Positions 1 to 5,387 of a stretch of DNA of 21,082 nt are shown piece after piece (position 1 is the stretch's first letter; each line of letters opens with the position of its first letter). The stretch is taken from positions 1 to 21,082 of the forward strand of contig CALCGX010000070.1 in the NCBI GenBank assembly GCA_937901225.1. The letters run 5' to 3'. The DNA is from an uncultured Bacteroidales bacterium. GTDB taxonomy: Bacteria; Bacteroidota; Bacteroidia; Bacteroidales; Paludibacteraceae. The translations under genes were made by a program, and so were the position numbers. The notes under the pieces were generated by a model. It was not told the origin of the DNA, did no database searches, and was given only the letters and a program-made list of their open reading frames with translations.

Positions 1-119
1 CGCACACCCCGGAATTATTGTTCGGTTTCTGTAATTTGTTAGTTATGTAAATTTTGCTTTTCAGTCTACTTTCGACTTTTTTCGCCAATCTGTTCTCCCT
101 CTTAATCTATATTAAATCT

Positions 120-157
120 TTAAAACAAAAAAGATTGTTATAAAATTTTTATAACAA
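120..157 (-). terminator. Intrinsic terminator of the AT-rich remnant
   Basis: An 11-bp perfect stem (TTGTTATAAAA pairing with TTTTATAACAA, 135-157) is followed on the minus strand by a T-rich run (TCTTTTTTGTTTTA). It lies 13 bases after the stop of the AT-rich frame ending at 171, so it fits as the end of that transcript. Confidence 0.7.
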
Positions 158-170
158 CCTTTTTATTTTT

Positions 171-419
171 TTAATTTTCAAAAATTAAACTTTTTAAATA
201 ATCTATAAATCTTCTAAAAACAGATTTCTTTTCTACTATAAGAGCTGTTTGTTTTTCTTCTTCATAAACTTCTTTTTCTTTTACTTTTTCGAAAATGTTG
301 TACTTATTATTATCAATTGCTTTACTTAGTTTTTCCATTTTCTTTATGTCATTTTCTTTATATCTAGCTAAAAGTCTTTGTTTATGTTCTTCCCTCTCTA
401 CCCAAAACTTTAAGTTTAT
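171..419 (-). pseudogene. AT-rich gene remnant (3' part, frameshifted)
   Basis: An open frame of 82 codons runs from just after a stop at 422-420 to a stop at 171, with no ATG near its beginning. It encodes a lysine- and glutamate-rich, probably helical protein end (KFWVEREEHKQRLLARYKEN ... SVFRRFIDYLKSLIFEN). It overlaps by about 35 bases the end of the frame that comes down from the response regulator (stop at 382). The same AT-rich composition continues across the overlap, so 171-539 most likely was one gene broken by one frameshift. I do not recognise the family. Composition is unlike the rest of the window, which suggests foreign DNA or an assembly join. Confidence refers to this being a coding remnant, not to any function. 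Confidence 0.45.
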
Positions 420-539
420 TTATGCTTAATGTTTTTGGACTTAAAACTTGACCTTGTAAATCTTTATCTGGTTCTATATGATTTTGATAATTTTTACTAG
501 CATTATTTTTTAGAAATAATCGAAATTTTTCAGGAATTT

Positions 540-650
540 TATTTATATCTAATGATTTTACTTCGTCGCGTATTTGCTCTAGTACAGGATCATCCAATTG
601 GAAGAAACTCAGTTGCATGCCTTCGGGTGCGCTAACGGTGGCTTTCCCGC
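540..650 (-). other. MutS C-terminal fragment (mutS scrap)
   Basis: About 37 codons inside the chimeric regulator frame encode a segment whose core, MQLSFFQLDDPVLEQIRDE, corresponds from memory to the extreme C-terminus of Bacteroidetes DNA mismatch repair ATPase MutS. In an intact mutS this would continue LTPIEALNKLN; here it switches at about 540 to AT-rich unrelated sequence. No other part of mutS is in the window, so this is a fragment only. Confidence 0.7.
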
Positions 651-669
651 TACCGATATTTTTTTGTGT

Positions 670-710
670 GTTGGTTATTTGCGATGGGCTATTGGTGATG
701 GGCGATGGGG
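670..710. repeat. Short degenerate repeat (GCGATGGG/ATTGGTGATGGG units) at the gene-fusion junction
   Basis: The plus strand reads as successive related units: TTGGTTATTTGCGATGGGCT, ATTGGTGATGGGCGATGGGG. Translated on the minus strand it gives the SPSPSPITNSPSQITN linker. It sits exactly between the receiver domain and the MutS fragment, so it is a plausible point of recombination or of mis-assembly. Confidence 0.55.
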
Positions 711-1130
711 AAGGAGATTTCTTGCCTGTGCGTTTGAGTTTCTGTTGGTACGCAAGGGTAAGAGTCTCAACGAGTTTGTTGTTGTCCCAAGGCTTGACAA
801 TGAAATCGAAAGCTCCGCGTTTCATACCCTCTACTGCGAGTTGGATATCGCCGTAGGCGGTGAAGAGCACCACTTCTATATTGGGTGCAAACTGTTTGAT
901 TTCGGAGAGCCAGTATAGTCCTTCGTTGCCCGTGTTGATAGCGGTTTGGAAGTTCATATCGAGCAGCACCACATCGGGTTGCAGTTCGCGGATGGTGGAT
1001 TGCAACGACTTAGGCGAAGACAGCATCTCCACCTGAGCAAAGAATCGCGGCAGCAACATCTCCAGCGCTGCGCGAATACCTTTGTTGTCGTCCACAACAA
1101 GTATTTTGGCTTTGGATTTCATAGTGGGTG

Positions 1131-1162
1131 CAAAGGTAGTGAAATTTTGCGAAATATGCAAG
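1131..1162 (-). promoter_or_regulatory. Bacteroidetes sigma-70-type promoter of the response regulator
   Basis: On the minus strand, -7 box TACCTTTG (1138-1131) and a -33 CTTG (1162-1159) are separated by 20 bp. The last G of the -7 box is only 9 bases from the ATG at 1122, so the transcript would be nearly or fully leaderless. Confidence 0.65.
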
Positions 1163-1198
1163 TGTACATTGATTTTTTCAAAGAATTAGGAGCCGATA

Positions 1199-1230
1199 TT
1201 TGGTTAATTCAAAAAAATGTAGTAATTTTG
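1199..1230 (+). promoter_or_regulatory. Bacteroidetes promoter before the structured leader RNA
   Basis: TTTG (1199-1202), 20-bp spacer, TAATTTTG (1223-1230). The spacer and box are nearly identical to the ECF sigma promoter at 11084-11115 (both contain TTAATTCAAAAAAAT and AGTAATTTTGC). The expected transcript start is near 1236. Confidence 0.65.
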
Positions 1231-1257
1231 CACCCGAAAGCTACGCTGGAGGGAAAT

Positions 1258-1317
1258 ATGTCCTGCGAAAAGTATTTTGCAAAGGTTCTTTCTAAGGGTA
1301 GGTTTCTGACATATTGA
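1258..1317 (+). CDS. Possible 19-residue small ORF in the leader RNA
   Basis: An ATG at 1258 follows GGAGGGAAAT, a reasonable ribosome-binding sequence, and opens a 19-codon frame (MSCEKYFAKVLSKGRFLTY, stop at 1315-1317). It lies after the promoter at 1199-1230 and before the long hairpin. It may be a leader peptide or chance; no homology is recognised. Confidence 0.2.
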   Translation: MSCEKYFAKVLSKGRFLTY

Positions 1318-1510
1318 ATAGCGTTTATTGACGCTTTGTGTTTGGCTAAACGAAACTTCGCAACTTTCTGTTTATTAGAGTCAAAATCAAAGTAATCAGT
1401 AGATGCCTATGGGGTATGATATATCCATACAGCACATCCTATAGGGGATGTTGTATCTTCATACCAGCGTAGGTTTCCTGTTGTTTATTTGACTCTAAGG
1501 GCAATGCGAA

Positions 1511-1552
1511 GGCCTCGTTTAGCGAATAGCAACACGAGGTCTGCGCTTTTTT
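1511..1552 (+). terminator. Intrinsic terminator ending the structured RNA
   Basis: GGCCTCGT (1511-1518) pairs with ACGAGGTC (1534-1541) with one G-U pair, followed after TGCGC by six T. The 5' arm overlaps the outer arm of the long hairpin (1515-1523), so the two structures are mutually exclusive. Confidence 0.5.
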
Positions 1553-1588
1553 GTATGCCTATGTGTAACAATAACAACAAAACAAGGT

Positions 1589-1903
1589 ATGATGAAAAAA
1601 ATCTTATTCTTAATCACCACTATGATGGTGTTATCATCTTGTTCTCAGATGATTTATTTGGCTTGCAACGAACCCGATGTGGAGGTATTTATCAACGAGC
1701 AAAACTATGGCAATCCTCCTGTTCAGATTCAAGTAACTAACGATGTGCAGTATCTCAATGTGTCATTTCGCAGAAATGGAGTTGAATTACATCATCAAAG
1801 GGTGTATATAGTGGATGGACAAAATTACTATGATATTACATTACCTAGGCATTTGCGTCACTCTTCCAGTCCTGCTAACTCTTTGCGTTCGAAATCATAT
1901 TAA
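1589..1903 (+). CDS. Small lipoprotein, PEGA-like
   Basis: This 104-residue protein has a signal peptide (MMKKILFLITTMMVLSSC) whose SSC motif is a lipobox, so it should be a lipidated envelope protein. The mature part contains VEVFINEQNYGNPPVQIQV, which resembles the start of a PEGA-type beta module (a prosthetic surface-layer-like domain seen in many exported Bacteroidetes proteins). The start may be 1589 or the adjacent ATG at 1592. The C-terminal tail (RHLRHSSSPANSLRSKSY) is polar and low in structure. It lies 25 bases before the PEGA protein gene and is probably in one operon with it. No promoter box is seen between the leader terminator and this gene, so expression may depend on read-through. 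Function unknown. Confidence 0.75.
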   Translation: MMKKILFLITTMMVLSSCSQMIYLACNEPDVEVFINEQNYGNPPVQIQVTNDVQYLNVSFRRNGVELHHQRVYIVDGQNYYDITLPRHLRHSSSPANSLRSKSY

Positions 1904-1928
1904 TTTTCATTTTAAATCATCTAACATT

Positions 1929-2633
1929 ATGAAACGAATTTTATCTTGCCTATTCATGGCGATGGTAGCAGCAGCCATGGTTGCTGCACCTAAACAGAAA
2001 ATGATTGACATTTCTGTACAACCTAACGAAGCATCTATCTTTATCAACAACCAATTTATCGGCTATGGTTCTGGTAGTTTTGTTCGCCCCAAGAAAGGTA
2101 ATATGGCTGTTATTCGAGTAGAATGTAATGGTTATAAGACTATCAATGCCAAATTCTATGGAGATGACAAGCGTAGTGCAATCTCGTATAGTTTACAACA
2201 AGATGGCTATTACCGCATGAGTGCGTATTCAGGTATCGTAAATAAATTCTTTACGATTGATATTGATTCCTTATATTATACTATCTCTGAAGATAATAAA
2301 GTAGATGTAAAAGAAGCATGGAAATTACTACATCAAATACTTCTAAATTATTTTGATGAGATTGCTACTACAGATATTCATGGTGGATATCTCCAAACAC
2401 CTTGGGCATATAAGACCTTTCAAATGTCAGAAATGCAAATGCGCAACCGTGTAACTATTCGTGACATATCCACTCCTGAGCGTGTTGCTTTTCAGATTAA
2501 AATATCTTCAGAAGTTGCCGCAGCTGCAGCCGCCATGCATGGAGAGTTCGAAGAAGTAGATAGAATTGCTAAAGAATACGAACCATTAATCGAGGAACTA
2601 CAAACTCGTATTGGCAAGGTTCGTAGTTTATAA
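1929..2633 (+). CDS. Exported PEGA-domain protein
   Basis: A 234-residue protein; the start at 1929 (ATGAAACGAATT) is chosen because it gives a clean signal peptide (MKRILSCLFMAMVAAAMVAA), while the longer frame from 1815 overlaps the previous gene and adds a non-signal-like stretch. Residues ~27-80 look like a PEGA module (VQPNEASIFINNQFIGYGSG), usually a cell-surface or periplasmic prop domain. The remainder, about 150 residues, is mixed helix with an alanine-rich stretch near residue 200 (EVAAAAAAMHGEFEEVDR) and a likely helical C-terminus. It sits between a PEGA-like lipoprotein and a secreted protein on the same strand, so the three may form an envelope-associated operon. No enzyme motif is seen; function unknown. 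Confidence 0.75.
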   Translation: MKRILSCLFMAMVAAAMVAAPKQKMIDISVQPNEASIFINNQFIGYGSGSFVRPKKGNMAVIRVECNGYKTINAKFYGDDKRSAISYSLQQDGYYRMSAYSGIVNKFFTIDIDSLYYTISEDNKVDVKEAWKLLHQILLNYFDEIATTDIHGGYLQTPWAYKTFQMSEMQMRNRVTIRDISTPERVAFQIKISSEVAAAAAAMHGEFEEVDRIAKEYEPLIEELQTRIGKVRSL

Positions 2634-2667
2634 CCAATATTTATTAACTCATTAAACATTTATCAAC

Positions 2668-3309
2668 ATGAAGAAAATGTATTTAGTTGTTGCAATTGCG
2701 ATAGCATTTGCAGCAAATGTGTCAGCTCAAAGCTACACAGAAACCTTTGACTCAAATTCTTTGGAGTGGACAGAGCGTGCCTACAAAAATGATCAAGGTA
2801 ACGCCATCATTGCGAATGGAGTCATGACAGTATCATCGAAAACAAAAGTAGATATTGCTGCCCTAATGAGTTCTGGCGCAGTTAACACCTACAGTACTGC
2901 TTTTGAGACACACTGCTATGCTCCACTTGATGTACAAAAACCATTTACCATCACAAGCCAAGTTACCGTTAAAAATGGTGAAGAAGTGGGTGTTTTGTTC
3001 AACTTCAAGGATTTTGGTAATTATTATGCATTTGTGATGACAGATGACTATGTAAAATTCTTGCGTTTTGAAAATAACAACATGGTAGGTTCTATCAGCC
3101 AAGGTATTCGCTGGAAAAAGAAACTTAATAAGAAAATTGCTCAAACATGGGTAATCAAGAGCAATGGATCTACATTGGAGTTTGTTGTAAACGATGAACC
3201 TATTATGAGTGTTCGTTATATGCCATTGGAGTACACTGGCTTTGGTTATTATACCGTAGGTACTTGCCAATTAGCGGTTGATGAGGTTACATTCAAACAA
3301 GGATTGTAA
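2668..3309 (+). CDS. Secreted beta-sandwich-like protein
   Basis: A 213-residue protein with an N-terminal signal peptide (MKKMYLVVAIAIAFAANVSA, cleavage likely before QS). The mature part opens with YTETFDSNSLEWTE and has alternating strands ending in GFGYYTVGTCQLAVDEVTF, a pattern seen in concanavalin/LamG-like jelly-roll proteins of the DUF1080 or 3-keto-glucoside hydrolase-like type. I infer carbohydrate or surface binding from fold style only; no catalytic residues can be assigned. The gene follows the PEGA gene by 34 bases and the unit ends before the hairpin at 3330-3356. Confidence 0.75.
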   Translation: MKKMYLVVAIAIAFAANVSAQSYTETFDSNSLEWTERAYKNDQGNAIIANGVMTVSSKTKVDIAALMSSGAVNTYSTAFETHCYAPLDVQKPFTITSQVTVKNGEEVGVLFNFKDFGNYYAFVMTDDYVKFLRFENNNMVGSISQGIRWKKKLNKKIAQTWVIKSNGSTLEFVVNDEPIMSVRYMPLEYTGFGYYTVGTCQLAVDEVTFKQGL

Positions 3310-3317
3310 TCATTGAT

Positions 3318-3356
3318 TCATAATAAAATCAACGACCGCTGTAATGGCGGTCGTTG
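3318..3356 (-). terminator. Terminator between convergent units
   Basis: A perfect 10-bp stem (CAACGACCGC 3330-3339 with GCGGTCGTTG 3347-3356). The T-rich side (ATTTTATTATG) is on the minus strand, so it best serves the ATPase/DUF4276 unit, but it lies between converging genes and may work both ways. Confidence 0.7.
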
Positions 3357-3371
3357 TCTGTAAAATATAGT

Positions 3372-4058
3372 TTAACAATTACGATAGGTTGCTTGAAACC
3401 TTTTTAACTCACTATCTTGCTCTAACAACAAAGGAACATCTAAATAGTTCAACAAAATAGGTGCTATTGCCAATTTTCCATATTTAGCAGCTTTATTATC
3501 CATATCTTTATAATATGTTTTCATCAAAAGATTCAATTTCTCTGAAGGTTTTGAAATATCTTCAATCTTTCTATTCTTAATAACAGTATGTTCGGTAATA
3601 TCAATCTGTAATCGCTTTTTTACTACGGGTTTATAACGATACCCTTCTGCTTCTGCCCATTTCTCCAAACAAACTAATTGTTTCAAGAACCATGCTTCCA
3701 TTTCTTGAACCATAAAAAATACATATTGTTTGTTTTTATCTGGTATAATTATTGATTTCTCTGGATTTACTTTATTGATGAATTCATCAAACCACGAAGA
3801 TGACTTAGCTGGAGGTAAATCTGAATCCATGAATAATGCAGACTGGGATTGTTGATCTTGTAACGATTTTTCTACAAAGAACTTAGCCGCACTATGCTTT
3901 CCATCTCCCATTAAAATAGTTAGAGAAATATCATCTCTGCATAATACTTTTTCAAAGAAAGTATATAGGGACTCTCGCAACACCTCAGCATTATTCACAA
4001 GTCCTAATTCTGCCTTCTCGGGACGCTTCCCTTCTACTACCAAATTCAAATTTACCAT
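3372..4058 (-). CDS. DUF4276 family protein, Toprim-like nuclease candidate
   Basis: A 228-residue protein. The start at 4058 is chosen over 4088 because AGGAGGAAAGAG lies directly upstream and this removes a 37-base overlap, leaving a 7-base ATGGTAA overlap with the ATPase gene. Early LNLVVEGK (E9), then LFMDSDLP (D78, D80), and later VQEMEAWFLK are the pattern of the DUF4276 family as I know it; a glutamate followed by a DxD is also the core of Toprim catalytic domains. Pairing with an upstream AAA ATPase is typical of OLD-like and PARIS-like anti-phage modules, in which the Toprim partner is the nuclease effector. The nuclease role here is inferred, and PARIS itself uses a different second family (DUF4435). 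Confidence 0.75.
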   Translation of the reverse strand: MVNLNLVVEGKRPEKAELGLVNNAEVLRESLYTFFEKVLCRDDISLTILMGDGKHSAAKFFVEKSLQDQQSQSALFMDSDLPPAKSSSWFDEFINKVNPEKSIIIPDKNKQYVFFMVQEMEAWFLKQLVCLEKWAEAEGYRYKPVVKKRLQIDITEHTVIKNRKIEDISKPSEKLNLLMKTYYKDMDNKAAKYGKLAIAPILLNYLDVPLLLEQDSELKRFQATYRNC

Positions 4059-5266
4059 CTCTTTCCTCCTAATAATCCCATTAACCACATTTGTCCAGGC
4101 AAATAATTCTCTTCAGATTCAGGAACCTTAATTTTAGATGCGCCATATACAATAGTTGCGTTTTCTTCATTTTTCTCAAAGATAAGAATATTGTTCAATT
4201 TAAATTGATTCAACAAGTTAGGGGAATGAGTTGCAACTATCACTTGCGTATTATTTTGCGCTGCAAATTGTATCATCTTAGCAACAGACAATATCATGTC
4301 AGGATGGAGACCTCTTTCAGGTTCATCTATTGCAACCAACGAACCTCTTTGTGGATTGTAAAAAATACTTGCTAATGTGAGAAAGCGTAAAGTACCATCA
4401 GAGATGTGAGTTACATCTATTGCCTTACTCAAATTGTTTTCTTTTAACGACAACAAAGAATGTCCATACAAGTTATTGATTTCTATACTTCTAAAGTGTG
4501 GATTAACTTTTCGAAAAGCTTCTTCTAATCGATCAAAATGAAAAGTTTGATTTAACTTTAATAGATTCAATATCTGCGTTAAATTTGCTCCGTTTTTTCG
4601 TAAACGGGTATCCGTAGAGAATTCGGCTGTAGAGCGCATTTTACTTCCTTCTTCTACATTAAAACTATTATATACAGCGATAGATTCTACTGCTTTACGC
4701 AATGTGCAAATAGGCAGATAGTGAATAGGATCACTAATTTGTCTCAAAATAAGCTCTTTTCCAGATATATCACTATCTGTATAATCTTGTAATTCTATTG
4801 TTGAATTCTTCGTGCGTGTCGTAATTTTACCATTACCATTACTAAAATCTAAATACACAAAATCAGTATCTGTATTTTTCTTATTACAACTATACATTTT
4901 TTCGCTCAAAGTGTAACTCGTAGCTGATTTACGAATTGTAATACGATAATACACATCTGATTTGAAATCGACTATAGGATTTAATTCATTTAGTTTGTTA
5001 CAATCAAAAATATAAGTTACTTGAGCATACGGTGCGACTCTTTCTCCATTATGATTAATAATTTGGTCATAGCCTCCCCATTGTTCTTGAAGAAGTTTAA
5101 CAAGACCATCTCCTACTACGCCTTCTGTTATCAAACGAAGTGCGTTAATGAAAGAAGTTTTTCCACTACCATTTATACCAAGCAAAAGGTTTACTCCCTT
5201 CTGCAGCTTTATTTCTTGTTTTCCTTTAAAAGAAAAGAAATCACATAGTATTACCGATTTTAGCAT
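4052..5266 (-). CDS. AAA (ABC-type) ATPase of a two-gene defence-like module
   Basis: A 404-residue ATPase of the RecF/SMC/OLD-like type. Walker A is GINGSGKTS (residues 30-38) right after an N-terminal beta segment; a signature-like SDGTLRFLTLAS lies near residue 287; Walker B LVAIDEPERGLHPD is near 312; an H-loop-like VIVATHSPNLL follows. There is no long coiled coil; the middle ~200 residues replace it. The gene has its own promoter and is translationally coupled to the DUF4276 gene. Such ATPases sense a trigger and control a Toprim nuclease in several phage-defence systems; this role is inferred from context. COG4637-like predicted ATPase is an alternative label. Confidence 0.8.
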   Translation of the reverse strand: MLKSVILCDFFSFKGKQEIKLQKGVNLLLGINGSGKTSFINALRLITEGVVGDGLVKLLQEQWGGYDQIINHNGERVAPYAQVTYIFDCNKLNELNPIVDFKSDVYYRITIRKSATSYTLSEKMYSCNKKNTDTDFVYLDFSNGNGKITTRTKNSTIELQDYTDSDISGKELILRQISDPIHYLPICTLRKAVESIAVYNSFNVEEGSKMRSTAEFSTDTRLRKNGANLTQILNLLKLNQTFHFDRLEEAFRKVNPHFRSIEINNLYGHSLLSLKENNLSKAIDVTHISDGTLRFLTLASIFYNPQRGSLVAIDEPERGLHPDMILSVAKMIQFAAQNNTQVIVATHSPNLLNQFKLNNILIFEKNEENATIVYGASKIKVPESEENYLPGQMWLMGLLGGKRW

Positions 5267-5290
5267 AAAATTTATTTTTTATTTTCGCTG

Positions 5291-5322
5291 CAAAGATAGC
5301 GTTTTTTTTTGAAATATGCAAA
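5291..5322 (-). promoter_or_regulatory. Bacteroidetes promoter of the ATPase/DUF4276 operon
   Basis: On the minus strand TTTG (5322-5319), 20-bp spacer, TATCTTTG (5298-5291), about 25 bases before the ATG at 5266. The spacer begins CATATTTC like the response-regulator promoter. Confidence 0.75.
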
Positions 5323-5333
5323 TTATCTTTTTG

Positions 5334-5378
5334 TTTTCAAACAAAATGGGTGGATTTCGTTGATTAATCCACCCATTT
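5334..5378 (-). terminator. Terminator of the ABC permease operon
   Basis: A 13-bp perfect stem (AAATGGGTGGATT 5344-5356 with AATCCACCCATTT 5366-5378) is followed on the minus strand by TGTTTGAAAAC. It lies 9 bases after the stop of the permease gene ending at 5388. Confidence 0.75.
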
Positions 5379-5387
5379 CTACTATGT

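Larger units (their letters stand above)
382..1122 (-). pseudogene. NtrC-type response regulator receiver domain, truncated and fused to MutS tail and foreign sequence
   Basis: The start at 1122 is chosen because a TACCTTTG promoter box (1131-1138) lies just upstream; the longer frame from 1161 would start before the promoter. Residues 1-125 are a CheY-like receiver: acidic pair D11/D12, phosphoacceptor D55 (VVLLDMNF), T88 and K110-P111 (FIVKPWDN). The INTGNEGLYWL segment after D55 is what I know from Bacteroidetes sigma-54-dependent NtrC-family regulators, which normally continue into an AAA+ and a Fis-type DNA-binding domain (~450 residues). Here those domains are absent. Residues ~134-155 are a low-complexity linker made by a short DNA repeat (SPSPSPITNSPSQITN), residues ~158-194 match the conserved C-terminus of Bacteroidetes MutS (MQLSFFQLDDPVLEQIRDE), and residues 195-246 are AT-rich unknown sequence. 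As read, it could still be phosphorylated but could neither bind DNA nor activate sigma-54. It is either a real chimera or an assembly artefact. Confidence 0.75.
1236..1552 (+). ncRNA. Candidate structured RNA or attenuator leader, 6S-like hairpin architecture
   Basis: No convincing protein gene fills 1123-1588, but strong pairings do. Stems: GCTAAACGA (1345-1353) with TCGTTTAGC (1515-1523); TTCGCA (1357-1362) with TGCGAA (1505-1510); TTAGAGTCAAA (1375-1385) with TTTGACTCTAA (1488-1498); CCTA and GGTATGA (1406-1419) with TCATACC and TAGG (1459-1473); ATACA and ACATCC (1427-1439) with GGATGT and TGTAT (1446-1456). This makes one ~180-nt hairpin with a large internal loop (1386-1405 / 1474-1487), the general shape of 6S RNA. 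An alternative stem (GGCCTCGT 1511-1518 with ACGAGGTC 1534-1541) before a T run acts as terminator and competes with the outer stem. It may be an independent ncRNA, or a leader controlling the lipoprotein genes downstream. Family assignment is unproven. Confidence 0.5.

Noticed and set aside
946..1317. 123-residue plus-strand frame
   Set aside because: It lies mostly antisense to the receiver domain and its composition is that of a shadow frame; only the last 19 codons from 1258 could be used after the promoter at 1199-1230.
1320..1335. Small hairpin AGCGT/ACGCT as the terminator of the 1258 small ORF
   Set aside because: A 5-bp stem with only a weak T-rich tail; better regarded as part of the larger leader fold.
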